Below, one piece after another: positions 1 through 11,147 of a stretch of DNA of 64,000 nt (position 1 is its first letter; the number at the start of each line of letters is the position of its first letter). The position numbers were made by a program, and so were the translations under genes. Location of the stretch: positions 27,795,343 to 27,859,342 of the forward strand of contig NC_133156.1 of assembly GCF_040802235.1 (NCBI RefSeq). The letters are read 5' to 3'. The stretch comes from Manis javanica (Eukaryota; Chordata; Mammalia; Pholidota; Manidae). The notes beneath the pieces were generated by a model. The model was not told the origin of the DNA. It did no database searches and saw nothing but the letters and a program-made list of their open reading frames with translations.

Positions 1-19
1 TGAAGCTGTTCATAGCCCC

Positions 20-565
20 AACCAGTCATGCCACCCTGCAAAGTGATCTCACCACTCTCTGCTTCACCCTTCCATGGCTCCCATTACTCTTGGTGCACAG
101 ACACAATTTCTCACCATGCACGATCAGGCCTTGTACGGGCGGGCCCTAAGGATGACCCAGCTTCATCTGTATCATGCCTGTGCCTACAGTCCTCAGCACG
201 AGTAGTTCCCTCTGCCAGGTACTCTCCACCTGCCCCTAGCTCTACCTGCCTAGTTCATTCCTCCACTCCCTGAAGCTTTCAAATAAAGATCACCTCAGGG
301 AAGCCTCCCCTAAACCTCCAAATGAGACTGGGCTGACCCGTTAATGTGGTTTTGGCACCAAGTACTTCTTTCAAAATCCTTACTACATTGCAATTTTACA
401 TTCATTTCTTTTCATTCTTTGAGGCATGCCTACCTTCCTGACTCTAATGTCAGCTCCAGGAAAGAAGGAACCATGTCTGTTTTACTCATGACAGTGTCTT
501 CATACTTAGAACAGGGCCTGGCATTCAGTAGGTATTCAATAAATGCTTGCTGACTGAATGAAAAA
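20..565 (+). repeat. L2 LINE 3' end
   Basis: The stretch follows the typical L2 3' end. It has the mid region with a GATGACCCAGCTTC-like segment, a CTCCAGGAAAGAAGGAACCATG segment, and an end resembling the CCTGGCA..AGTAGGT..TCAATAAATG motif followed by TGACTGAATGAA. It is strongly diverged, as expected for this mammal-wide family. It lies antisense to TCOF1 inside intron 1. Confidence 0.7.
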
Positions 566-1477
566 CAAGCTTTGGAGCTTTTGTTTTTCAGAGACACTGA
601 CCACAGCTCTCAATGCCCTCTCCCACTACCAGACACCCATACATGTGACCTGACTTGTTGGGGACAATAGTTGTATCCACAGTGGATTATGGGGGCAGAT
701 TTTAGACCAGATCAGTATGCTAGCTTATTCCAACCTGATAGCTTGGGCTTTCCCTATTCCACTCCTTCAGCCCCAGCAGACTTACTGTTGCCAGTGCGTA
801 TAGATGTCCAGAAGGGTTACAGACTGAGCCAGGAAAAATTTCTGCAGAGAAGTACAGAGAATGCAATTAACACTCCAGCACAGTAAGGGTCCTCCTTGGG
901 CCAAACTCCCCACAACTTCATGACTTGCACAGACAAGTGTTTGAGAAGGGGGTCTTTCTGCTCTGGGAAATATGTCTGCTTGGCCCTAACAGTACCATCT
1001 AAACCTTCCAGAGACAAGCAGGGCAAGTATTTCCAGCTTAAAAAGTGAAAGCCTTTTAAGATAACATGTTGGTGAGAGGTACCTTTGAGAGACTGGAGTT
1101 AGAATGCTCCAGGCTAGCATTTATCCAGCTCCCAGCCTCTCTGGCACTCTCCACACTCAGAGGCCAGGAGAAAGGGCTTTTTCCAACACTGACCTTTCAA
1201 AAGGCTTTTAAAGGCTAGGCTGGTCAATCTCCACAAACCACAGCCTAGACACCCAAGGCCTCCAGGTGGTATGACCGCAGTCCACACATCCGCTGGAAAG
1301 AGACTGAAACCTAATGGTGCCAGTCCCTTGGTAGAAGCAGAACAAACTAGGTTGAAGCACAGCAAACTGGTGCCTAGGCCAGAGGGCCAACTCATTCTGC
1401 AAATGTCAAGAACCTAAGGTGCTAAGTGTCCCAAGAAGGCTGAGTGAGCAACGTGGGGTGAGGGCAGTATCAGGAAA

Positions 1478-1650
1478 CTGGGCAGAGTGGCTAAGAGGGT
1501 GCACCCGGAGTCAGGCAGCACTCCTCTGTGACCTGGCTGGACTAATCTCTTCACCTCTTCAAACTTCAGGTTCCTTCTTAATAACATGGGATAAGAGGCT
1601 ATCACGCCTGAACAAGATAAGCTAGTCCATGCCCAGCACAGTGAGCCACT
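1478..1650 (+). repeat. MIR SINE
   Basis: It has the order of MIR landmarks: an AGAGTGGCTAAGAGGG tRNA-like head, a CTCTGTGACCTGG core, CTCTTCACCTCTTC, and an ATAACATGGGATAA segment. It is diverged and lies in TCOF1 intron 1. Confidence 0.65.
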
Positions 1651-1739
1651 CACACTAAGACTTCAAGTGTCAGTTTCACTCTACTTTGCCCCAGGCACAC
1701 TGGTCTTACTGTGCCTCAAATATGTCAGGCTACCCCACC

Positions 1740-2030
1740 CCCTTATAAGGTTTACTCTTCTTTCTGTTTGGAATGCCCTCTCCTGCTAATTCCACAGCTC
1801 ACTCCCTCACTTCCTTTAAGTCTCTGCCCAAATGTCACCTTCTCAGTTGGGTTCCTGGAACACCCTATTTATAATGGAACCTTGTTACTGCCCCCTTGTC
1901 TACCTGATTTTTATGGTCAACACCTAGAATTACCCGACACACTACATCATTCACTTTAAAAAAAATGTGTCATCTGTCTGCTCCTGCTAGAATATATGCT
2001 CCATGAAGGCAGGATACTGCTGCCTCGGCA
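1740..2030 (+). repeat. L2-type LINE 3' fragment
   Basis: It contains a GGAATGCCCTCTCCTGCTAA segment, then CTCTGCCCAAATGTCACCTT, then AGAATATATGCTCCATGAAG and GGCAGGATACTG. These appear in the order found at L2-like 3' ends. The exact subfamily cannot be set by eye. Confidence 0.6.
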
Positions 2031-2254
2031 AATGCCCCAATGAAGATGGGTACTCTCTCGGTCCCCTTAGCAGTTAAGTGATATAAAATGGAGTAAGGGA
2101 AACCGAGGTCCAAAGAGAGTAGGGAAAAGCAAAGATTAAACCTTAGAGCCTGTTACCCTTTAGCTTTTCCAGGCCTTGGGAGCAAGTATCAGGGCCAGAA
2201 CCTACACCTAGGCCAAAGGGATATTGACTAACCAGGTCAATAACCATCTTACCA

Positions 2255-2690
2255 GGTGAGAAGCCTCCAGTGACTTACCAGTGCTCTTCAGATAAAGAGG
2301 AAACTGCCTACAGTTGGGGTCTAGCCAGCTCCCCCATTCTTTCTCCTCAGGAACTTCTATCACCATGTACCTCCACACTTCAGCCACAACTGACTTTCCC
2401 TGAGGCCACTCCATATGCAACAGGTTCCCTTCCACCACAGGGCATTTGCACCTCTGCCTGAATATCCACCTCCCTTCTTTTAGACCTCAAAACAACATCT
2501 GCTTCCTCAGGAAAGCAGTCCTGGAATCTATGACAAGAGCAATCTGTCTCTCATGTCTTATCCTATGCTTCTCATTTTAGGCACTTAATGTAGTGTTAAG
2601 TGTACGGTTACTTTTGTGATTTGTGTCTCTCTCTACTACTAGATTTAGCTTGCAAGCCCTAGGAGGGCTGGGGGAAAATCGTGCTCACTA
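2255..2690 (+). repeat. L2-type LINE 3' fragment
   Basis: Diverged L2-like 3' sequence. It includes a CAGGGCATTTGCACCTCTGC segment, CTCAGGAAAGCAGTCCTGGA, and CTTGCAAGCCCTAGGAGGGC close to the end. It is the third such copy in the same orientation within TCOF1 intron 1. Confidence 0.55.
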
Positions 2691-3211
2691 TTCTATCACC
2701 AGATTAACAGTTGTTGAAAAAATGGAGTAAGAAATGACTGTATCACGAGTTCGAATCCCAAAGCCGCCCGACTCAGTACAGTAGGCCTACTAAAGACTTG
2801 GGCTCCAAGCTCAATTAAGAGGCTACAGGTCTCTTCCCTTGGAACTCTCTTTCGCACTCCCTACGCCCAACCCGAGCTGGTCGCAAACTACCCCTCAGAC
2901 TCGCGGCAACCTTCTCGCACTTGGGGGGGCTGCGCCAAGCCACGTGGCTCAAGACTTAACTTTACACTGCCGCTACCAGGAAAGGCGTGGAGGTAAGGAG
3001 CGCGGGAATTACAAAGCTCTGCGCGTGCGATCTCATGTTTCGGCACGCCCACTGCACAGATCGGGAAACTGAGGCCCAGAACAGTGGGCCGCAGCGCGGG
3101 CACAGGCTGCGGCTACTACAGCGCCCCTGGCAGTGTCTCCGAGCACCACGGGATCCCGCTCTGGGCGCCCACCAGGCCGGCAGGGGAGGGGGCCCGGGAC
3201 CCCGCTCTTCA

Positions 3212-3442
<231 letters not shown>

Positions 3443-3452
3443 TCACGCGCCC

Positions 3453-3461
3453 CACTTCCGG
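3453..3461 (+). promoter_or_regulatory. ETS/GABP-type site
   Basis: CACTTCCGG is a full ETS/GABPA core, located about 95 bases upstream of the TCOF1 ATG. Such sites commonly sit close to the start of CpG-island housekeeping promoters. Binding itself is not shown by the sequence. Confidence 0.5.
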
Positions 3462-3490
3462 TTCTCGTTCTCCCGGGCCGCAAGGCGCGC

Positions 3491-3506
3491 CGGGAAGTGT
3501 AGTCCC
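3491..3506 (-). promoter_or_regulatory. ZNF143-like promoter motif
   Basis: CGGGAAGTGTAGTCCC reads on the minus strand as GGGACTACACTTCCCG. This fits the ACTACANNTCCC pattern bound by ZNF143 in many mammalian promoters and also contains a second ETS-like core. It lies about 130-145 bases upstream of the TCOF1 ATG. Confidence 0.5.
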
Positions 3507-3587
3507 ACATTCTGGAGTGGCCGATCCCGCCCCGGCGGGTTAAGGGGGAGGAGGCTCGGGTGGGGGGGGGGGCCACCGGGACATACC

Positions 3588-3592
3588 ATTGG
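3588..3592 (-). promoter_or_regulatory. Inverted CCAAT box next to GC box
   Basis: ATTGG on the plus strand is CCAAT in the direction of TCOF1 transcription. It is followed directly by the GC box GGCGGGGGCG. The spacing of about 230 bases from the ATG is compatible with an NF-Y site. Confidence 0.4.
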
Positions 3593-3779
3593 CGGGGGCG
3601 TGGTTAGATCTGGACCCGCCCCTGAGGCCGGCCATGATATAGACGACTTCCTTTTAAATCCTTCAGTACTAGGGATTCACCGTTCGTGTCAGCCGCTTAA
3701 CGGCTGAGATCAGGTTTTACTCATCTCTGAACATCCCAATCTGCTTATCTCTCCAGACCTGAACTTCCAGTTATCCATT

Positions 3780-4490
3780 TATGCATTCATTTCACAGACT
3801 TTTTAGGACTCACGAACCAGGCATTATTTGTTATTCATTAATTCACGGAATAAATCGTTATTGAGCACCTTGGGCTACTGCTCGTCTAGAATGAGGGGAT
3901 AAAAAGATGAGTAAGACATGGTGGCTACCCTCAGAGCTCACAGAGAAGAGAGAGAGACGGTCAGTAACCAACTGTGGTTCGATGCCCTATGTGCATTTGT
4001 CGGGGACAGACACAGTTTATGGAAGCAGGGAGGAGGGGCACTTAATCCCAAAGGGACATCTAAAGTGAAGCTTAAAGATGGAGTGCGAAAATTTGTAGGT
4101 GCAGAGGAGAGGACTGGCATCCTAGGCAGAGGGCGCTGCCTGAGTACAGACAGGATAAACCACCCTGGTACAGGGAAAACCCAAACAGAGCCCAGTCTAT
4201 GCTGCTGGGCTGCATAAGCTGGGGGGAACAGGGAAGGGGTTGGAAGGACAAGGGGATGGGGATGGAGAAGCAAACGGCCTATGGCACCCCCACCTTCCAG
4301 CTGAGTTTGCACTTTGCTCCATAGATAATCTCTGGTTTTCTGCAGGAGGGTGACCTGGATTTGTGTTTCTAAAAGACTGCTCTGACCAAAGTGTGGAGGA
4401 CGGATTGTAGAGAACACAGCTAGATGAGGGGTTGTAGTAGTTGTTGAGTGGAGGTTGGCAGGGAGAGGATGAGCTAGGCTGGGAAATAAT
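3780..4490 (-). repeat. L2 LINE 3' portion, antisense
   Basis: The plus strand reads as an antisense L2. A TTATTGAGCACCTTGGGCTA end is followed by GTGGCTACCCTCAGAGCTCA, then by a CCTAGGCAGAGGGCGCTG segment, and near 4380 by CTGCTCTGACCAAAGTGTGG, which matches the L2 pattern for GATCACTCTGGCTGC. It is highly diverged. Sequence 4490-4735 next to it looks like another old fragment that I cannot name. Confidence 0.55.
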
Positions 4491-4884
4491 TGGATCAGCT
4501 ATTCTTAACTTCATGGACCCATTGAGGAACTGAACACAGTATGAAGCACCTAGCCTTTGCCATTGAAAATTGAATGTACACAGACATATAACATTTTCCA
4601 TTCAGTTTTAGGACACAGATAAGAACATACCTAAACCTCCTAGGGTTAGGAACTGCTGCTCTAGGAAAAAACAGGGACAGGATCAGATGACTTAAATGCA
4701 ATGAGTGGGGAGGGAGAAAACTAATGACTAATCTACATCAGACACTTAACAAATATTTATTGATCCCCTACTATTGGGGGTAAAAAAGTTTCTATTCAAA
4801 TAGGGCTTATAATCTAATGGGGGAGACACATGCTAAACAAATATTCATACAAATACACTGTTACAAACTAAGTGCAAAAAGGAA

Positions 4885-5120
4885 AAGGACAATGTGTTTA
4901 AAAGCTATGCTAGAATCACACTGTCCGGGTTCAAATTCTGAGTTTGCCCCTTACTAACTAGGTGACCTTGGGTAAGTTACATAACTTCTCTGTGCCTCTG
5001 TTTCTTCATCTGTAAAATAAAGATAATTACAATTTCTGTCTTAGTGTTGTCATGAGGAGTAAATGAGTTCATGGCAGAAATGCCTGGAAGAATCCTAATA
5101 GTACCGTATTTGTATGTATG
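4885..5120 (+). repeat. MIR SINE inserted in L2
   Basis: A near-complete MIR pattern: GGGTTCAAATTCTGAG head, CTAGGTGACCTTGGGTAAGT core, CTCTGTGCCTCTGTTTCTTC, ATCTGTAAAATAAAGATAAT, then the GAGGAGTAAATGAG tail. It sits inside the antisense L2 at 4740-7690. Confidence 0.8.
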
Positions 5121-6325
5121 TCAGCCATTATTTTGAAAGCATTTAACAGAAAAGAGGGACCTATAATTTCTTGAGGGTTAGAGGAATTCCCTGAGGAAGT
5201 GATATTTGTGAGGCAATCTGAACTATGTGTAGGGGAAGATGGGAGGAAGAATCCTGGGCAGAGGAAAGAACCTGTGCAAAGGGCCTGAGGCAGAACGTAC
5301 AGCTGAGAGAAGAGGTGGGAAAAGGTCTCTGTAGCAGGGCTCAGAGGTAGAACAGGGGGATTGGGGAGTGTAGAAGGTGGGTGGAGGCAGATTCCATGTT
5401 AATGATCTTTCTCTTCATCCTAAGAGTGATAGGAAGCCACTGACACAGGCCCAAGGAGAGCAGGATGACATTTGCATTTTAATGTGATCTTTGGGAATGT
5501 CCAGTGGAGATTGGAATCCATGTATGAGTAGGTTCAGGCATCCAGGGAGAACATAATGTGGGCTTGGAGGTGGCAGTGGAGTTAGAGAGTGGTGGAAGAT
5601 GCCAGAGTAATCAGAAAGTAAGATCATCATTAAGATGTGCTGGAATGGAGACTAAGGGAGATGGAACGTCAAGATGGACTGTGAGGTTTCTGTGTAAAGA
5701 GGCAAGAAGTGGCCATCACTTAGGGAAAACAGAAGGGGGTTGGACAGGGGCTGAATGAGGAGGGGAGGCAGTGGAGTTCCATTCTGGACACATGGCATTT
5801 AAAATGTCTTTGGACACCAAGTGCAGATGAGAAATAGGCACTTGGGAGCCTGGGTCTGGACTCACAGGAAGGTGGGAAGTTGTCAGGAGAGTGTTGATAA
5901 CTGGCTGTGGATGGGGGCTGTATGGCCCAGGAGAAGCAAGTGGTGAGGGGAAGGTGGCTGGGGATGGAGCTCTGAGGCACGCCCCCAAGGCTTGGGCTGC
6001 ACGGGGGGGGGGGGGAATGTGCCTGCCAATGCTGAGCTGAGCAGGAGCGGACAGAGAGGAAGGAGAGAACCCAGGAGAGTGGGATAGGGAAGGAAGGCAA
6101 GGGGAGAGTTTCAGGAGAGTGGTGAGAGGCCATGGGGCATGATCTGAGAGGTCGGATGGGGACTGGAACCTTGGGTTTCGGTTTGAGGACAGGAGTGCGG
6201 ACAGTTGGTAGCCTCAGGGAATGCTACTTCTGTAGAGTGATGGAGGCCAGATGGTGGTGGTTTGATGAGGGAAGGAGGGCTGAGGGAGGCAGGGAATCTT
6301 GTGAGAACTTTTTGTGTGATGGTGA

Positions 6326-6849
6326 TGCCGGGGTTCTTGTTTGCGGAGCCGAAGAATGAGCTTCACAAACAGTCAAGGTAGGAGAGCAAGGTACAGGCTT
6401 TTATTTAGAGATACAGTGAAAGGACAGAGCTCCCGGCTCACGCCAGGAGGGGACAAGAGAGCCCGTAGTGGTGTGTTGTGTAGGGGGTTTTATAGGCAGT
6501 TGAGGGTTTTTCAAGAACAAAAAAAACCTAGGGGTGTGGACTTGCATCACCTGCCCTGTCCTCAAGGTGGGCTGGGTCATAGCCTGATTGCCAGGGCTGA
6601 CAGCAGAGTCATGGGTTATGCCGATACCCTTGCGGAACACTCAGACATTCCAGGCCAAGTTGCTCCTGGCCTTTTGACCTTTAACTGATCTCACTGAAGA
6701 TGTCTATATTTAGAGAATTAGTGTGACCTTGACTTTGCATAATGCTTAGCAGAGTTTCAGTGGGGACTTCTTTGCCCATTTTTACATTGCTCTGACTGTA
6801 AATATTCTGCCCTGCTTTTCCCGGAGGCCCTCACCATACTCTGACTACA
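6326..6849 (-). mobile_element. Endogenous retrovirus-type solo LTR
   Basis: A 524-bp block with LTR architecture when read on the minus strand. It begins TGTAGTCAGAG and ends CCCCGGCA, has a TATAAAA box at 6494-6488, and has an AATAAA signal about 85 bases further at 6405-6400. No retroviral gag, pol or env sequence lies on either side; both flanks are L2, so it is a solo LTR. ATGGT occurs just outside both ends (6319-6323 and 6853-6857), but 2-3 bases away from the TG and CA termini, so a target duplication is only suggestive. The family was not identified. Confidence 0.65.
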
Positions 6850-7690
6850 CCCATGGTCCCTGTCTCAAGGGGGAGGAGAGAGATGCTGTAACTGGTCGGT
6901 GTGTACCGTGCAGGGAGATGTGTTGTAAAGTGGAAGAGACTGAGTTAGTTTAAAGGCTGTTGGCAGATCAAGGGGAAAGAGATTAATTTAAGGGTGTAGG
7001 AAACGAGATAACCAAAGAGAGATGTCTGCGAGCCTGTGCAATGGGGTGGGGTCAGCCGTGTGGGTGGGGGGCTGGTCTCGGCAAGGAGGAGGGGTGACTT
7101 CTCTGGGACTGAAGAAAGGAACAAAGAGAGGGTGGGTGCAGATGCAGATGTAGGTTTGTAGTGGGACATTAAGGGAGATTTCATCTTGAGCTTCTATTTT
7201 TTCTGCCAAGTGGGAGGCAAGGTCTTCTGCTGAGAGCAGGGAGAGATGCTGAGGAGCCTGAAGGAAGGAGGAGGAGCCTTCAGAGTGGAGAAGCGAACTT
7301 GCCCACAAAGCCCCCAGTTGCCTGATCATGTTGACAGCCCAGCCGAGGTTTGTGGTCATTAACTTGTGTGTGTCCTGCCCTGTCCTGCTGAGTGAGCTCC
7401 CCCTTCACAGCTCATCCACCCAGGTAAAGGCAGGGAGAAGGTTCTTAGTGGGGTGCATCCCGTCCACGGCTTCGCCAGATGGGTGGGAGAAAGGGCACAG
7501 AAGTCTGAAGTGTTGGCAAAAGAGATGCCCAACCTCTGGGCCCTGTGATCTAAGCTGGGCAGGGAGGGAAGTGAAGACAGAGGGGGTCTGTTTTCAGGGT
7601 GAGAGTGGAGGCCTTTGTGGACTGGGCCTTTGAGGAGCCCGAGAGGGTTTGGCGACTTGAATTGCTAACAATGCCCAGGTAACTAGGTGG

Positions 7691-8615
7691 CTGGTTGGGC
7701 AGCTCACTAAGAGAGTGCACTGGGTGATGAGCGTACAAATCATTGGGAAGATTAAAGACGTTTTCACCCCTCTGAGAACCAATTTTTTCCCCTTTGGGGC
7801 CCTTTTCACCCCATTTGAGAATGCATGCTTTGCAGAATGTACATTCCCTGAAGGCAGACTCAGGGTTGTCCTGTCGGCTGCTTACCCCCAATCCCAGTTA
7901 ATAAGTACTGACAAGTGGAAGGGTGGTTATAGTGTGTCTCCTGAGGAAGAGAGGGGTCAAAGCAGGCAGGGCATGCACCGTGGGCAGGGACCTGGAAGTG
8001 GACACGCAGAAGGCTTGGAGAAGGTGGTGAAGAAGGAACTGGGTCATGAGTCCTTGGCTGACCTTGGAAGAAATGGAGAACTGGTATTAAATTAACAAAA
8101 CAAACCCAGGATGGTCTAATACCTTCTGTCTGACAACAGGTTGTTTGTTTTTGTTGTGTTAGTAATGAAATTCATTTTAGGCTCTTAGGCTTTGTCCTGA
8201 GCTCCTGGGAGGCTGCGTCTTCTATGGACAACTTCTTTATTTCCTTGATTTTCTAAATCATACCCTTCACTGAATTGCCTCAGGGCCCAAACAAAAAATT
8301 AAAATGTTAAACTGGTAAAATATAACGTGGAACAATGCAGACAGTAGCAAACAAAACAGTTTTTTTTTTTTTTAATTAGCCTCAGAGCATTTTTCTACCA
8401 GTTAGAAAAAGATGTCTTTGTTAGTGGTAGAAGCCAGAAGCTTCCAGATCGTTTGACTGTGAGTCCTCTTGGGTAAGTAGCATGCCTTAGTCATCTTGAA
8501 TTCTTAAGAAGGGCACAATGAGGACACTCAGGAAATGAGTAAAGGGCTTCCAACAGAAGGAAGGGAAGCTAAGCAGGTGGGGCGCTATGCCTTTCTTTTC
8601 TCATCAGGAGTGGCT
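7691..8615. other. Intergenic, no gene recognised
   Basis: Ordinary intergenic sequence right of the L2. It contains a T-run near 8361-8374 and no convincing reading frame, splice-bounded exon or named repeat. Some of 7691-8095 may be further degraded repeat. Confidence 0.5.
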
Positions 8616-8619
8616 CCTG

Positions 8620-8800
8620 CATAGGGGTGGGAGGTAGCATGATACAGGGAAGAGGCTACTGGATCAGGAGACAGGGAACTACATTTTTGGGCTGGTTCCC
8701 CTGTGTGACCTTGGGCCACAGCGGAAGTGCCCTCTCTGATACTCAACATTTCTTTTGGTCAGAGGGTTTGGACAAAGGCCCTTCCAGCACTGGAACTCTC
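8620..8800 (+). repeat. MIR SINE
   Basis: It shows a GGTAGCATGATACAGGGAAG head, a GGGAACTACATTTTTGGGCT segment, CTGTGTGACCTTGGGCCACA core and the downstream CTCTCTGATACTC part of MIR. Confidence 0.65.
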
Positions 8801-8939
8801 AAGATAAGGGCCGATCTGTGAAGGCTGCCTTTGCCCCCAGCACTCAAGATGCCTCCTTCACCTGTCATAACATTAGGCTCTCCCTGGGAATCACTTGGGC
8901 CCATTGACTTCACGTGGCTTCCTTCCCGCTCATGGGATA

Positions 8940-9320
8940 ACAATTTATTTATTTTTTCTTCAGCCTCATGTTTAGAGATTTTAGAGGTTTACAAAAGGTT
9001 TAAAGTAATTACTGAAGTAACAATTCAAACAATTCAGCATGTCTGAAGAAAAGTTAATTTTTACTTCCCTCTCATGCATTTCCAGTCCACTCCCCCTCTC
9101 AGCCACCTGCCCCTCCCCAATTTTAGGGGCCAGGTGTCAGATCCCTTTACATCCTTCCTCTGCTCAAACATAGATATCCTGTACACGGTTTAACCCTCTC
9201 TTCCCCTATTCCATTTCTCTTTTCTTTCTTTTTTTAAAAAGGAGATCATAGAAAAAACACATACATCTGCAGCTAGCTTTTTCACTTGATAAAATAGCAA
9301 AGCTATCCAGACATTTGGAT
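8940..9320 (-). repeat. L1M-type 3' UTR remnant
   Basis: An antisense L1 3' UTR pattern: a run of TTTACAAAAGGTTTAAAGTA, then CTCCCCCTCTCAGCCACCTG, then GCTAGCTTTTTCACTTGATA. This order is common to old L1M 3' ends. Confidence 0.5.
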
Positions 9321-9334
9321 CTGCCATAACCTTT

Positions 9335-9565
9335 AAGTAATAGTAACCACTCACATTTGTAGAACTGGGTACCTTGCTGTGCTGGAAGGCTTACAAGCAC
9401 CCACTGGTTTAGCACTCAGAGCATCCTATGAAACACGTAACTGGCTATCTGCCCTGTTTATAGATGAGGAAATTGAAGCTCAGAGAGTTCGAGGCCTGGG
9501 CCATGAAACCAGTGAGTGATTGGATTTGGACAGATGCCCTCTGTGGGAATGCTCTTAACCAGCAC
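9335..9565 (-). repeat. MIR SINE
   Basis: Antisense MIR: an AGTAACCACTCACATTTGTA start, then GATGAGGAAATTGAAGCTCA, and finally TGCTCTTAACCAGCAC, which is the reverse complement of the MIR tRNA-like head. Confidence 0.65.
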
Positions 9566-10436
9566 CCGGGTGGGAATAGTAACAGACAGAGGTGGGAGAT
9601 AGCGTGAAGAGGTTATCCACTTCTAGCTTTCTGACGTATACTGCAGTGCTGCCCTAAGCACTCCAGTAAGTGCATACTTACAGACCAGAGTTCTGTGTTT
9701 TGTAGGGAGGAATAAAAGTGGGCCACAGGGGATGCACATGTTTAATAGCTAAAGCCAGATTAACTGCCACAGGGTTGTAGCAGTTCAGTCTCATCAACAT
9801 AATTTCTTATTTATGTCATTTTATTTCTCAGAAATAGAAGTGTCCTTGGGGAGCATGGAGCCCAGAGGCAGGAGTCGATGTGATGAGGTCCCAGCAGGGT
9901 AGAGGCAGAGGTAGGCTCTGCTGCTCTTCGCCTGGACCATTGCTACACCTCTCTTCTCGCCTGTCCGTTCTCCACACTGTGTTTGACATCACATTACTAC
10001 CCTGCTTGTCAAACCTCCCCAGGGGGAATCACTGACCATGGGATCAAATCACAGCTTCCTGATAGCTATTCAAGCTGACCCCAGGCTATTCATCTTTCAA
10101 GGCCAGGTGCAAATGCCACCTCCCCAGCTTTTCACCTTGAGTATGGTCATCCCTGGTCTGCAGTGAGGCCTCCTTTTCTGGCCACTACTCCCCAGAGGAG
10201 CCACATTATGGAAGGACTTGCCAGGAGGGGGCAGTGCATTACCAAAGAAAGGTCTCCCAAAAGTTCAAGGTCACCACAGTGCCCGGGGGCTCACTGCAGG
10301 CCAACTGGTGTGCACACTTTAGTCTCCAGTATGGACTCCTGTGGGAGGAAATAAGGGGTTACACCCCGTGGGGTGACCTTTGGTAAGCCTCTCTCTCCAT
10401 GCACCTAACTCTGTGAAATGAGAAGGTTGGACCAGC
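9566..10436. other. Intergenic, unique or unrecognised
   Basis: Non-coding sequence without an identifiable repeat apart from scattered L2-like phrases (for example CTTTCAAGGCCAGGTGCAAA near 10095). No open frame with coding character was seen. Confidence 0.45.
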
Positions 10437-10715
10437 TCAGTGTTTCTAAAAGTGTGACAATGCACAAAGTGACTTCAGGAGATGAATAGATGGACGTTTT
10501 AAAATGGAAATCAGTATGCATTTATTTTAATGTGTATTAGACAAAAAATATCTAGCACATCAAACCTGCTTTTTCACAGATATTATTCCTTCAAATGGGG
10601 CTAAAGTAGGCATTCAAATAAAAACCAGTGAGTCAATGCAAAAGAAAGTAGCAATTAAATAATAGTACAGGTGCTAAGATGGTGCTGAATGGCTGCAACT
10701 GGGAAAACATCAGTC
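10437..10715 (+). repeat. hAT-like nonautonomous DNA element (tentative)
   Basis: It starts with CAGTGTTTCTAAAAGTGTG, which matches the terminal pattern of hAT/Charlie elements (CAGTG.TTCTCAAA.TGTGG). AT-rich sequence follows, and it ends near a GGGAAAACATCAG that could be the opposite terminus. The interior shares parts with the segments at 30860-31113 and 41915-42060. Confidence 0.35.
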
Positions 10716-11147
10716 TGCCTTTGACATTCTGGAATTCTGTGGTTTGTAGTGGCTCCTGCCCTTGCTAGGGGTGAAAGTTGGGAGGACGGAGCTGCCTCCA
10801 GGCACTGGGGCACTGCTTGTTGGGGTGGAGGAGCAGGAATTCAGCAGATGGGCCATGTCCCCATCACCAGACCCTCCTCCACCTATGGAGGGGTACGGGT
10901 GCTTGCCCCACTTCCCGCCTTCTTTCTCAGCTTCCCTGGTGTTCCTAAGAAGTGGGTGGCTGAGAGGGCCCGCATTCTGGAAGCTCATCTGCTCCCTCAT
11001 TCTCACCCAGCACCCGGCTTGGCATAAACTATTCAGGATGATGATTAACAAGGATGCAGGAAGGCACTGGGGGTTGGGGAGAGAAAGCAAGGGGTGTGGA
11101 CCAAGTCCTCTCACATACATGAGCGTCCAATCTGGGATGACCATCTG
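10716..11147. other. Intergenic, no gene recognised
   Basis: GC-moderate sequence with open frames on both strands of 90-150 codons, none with a conserved motif. These frames overlap each other and look like chance openings. Confidence 0.45.

Larger units (their letters stand above)
4740..7690 (-). repeat. L2 LINE including reverse-transcriptase region, antisense, interrupted
   Basis: This is a second antisense L2 copy. It starts at its 3' end near 4740 with an AACAAATATTTATTGA pattern. It continues through the CCTGTGCAAAGGGCCTGAGG stretch near 5270 and the reverse-transcriptase-coding part around 5400-6300. It resumes at about 6990-7360, where the minus-strand reading LLSAEDLASHLAEKIEA is typical of L2 ORF2. 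Many stops and frame changes show it is a fossil. It is interrupted by a MIR (4885-5120) and an LTR (6326-6849). The 5' boundary near 7690 is uncertain. Confidence 0.62.

Noticed and set aside
2740-2775. AGTTCGAATCCC, almost a tRNA B box
   Set aside because: The arms around it do not pair as a T-stem, and no A box or cloverleaf could be drawn upstream.
6319-6857. ATGGT pair as an exact target duplication of the LTR
   Set aside because: The repeats lie 2-3 bases outside the TG and CA ends, and a five-base match in short flanks can be chance. It is kept only as a suggestion.
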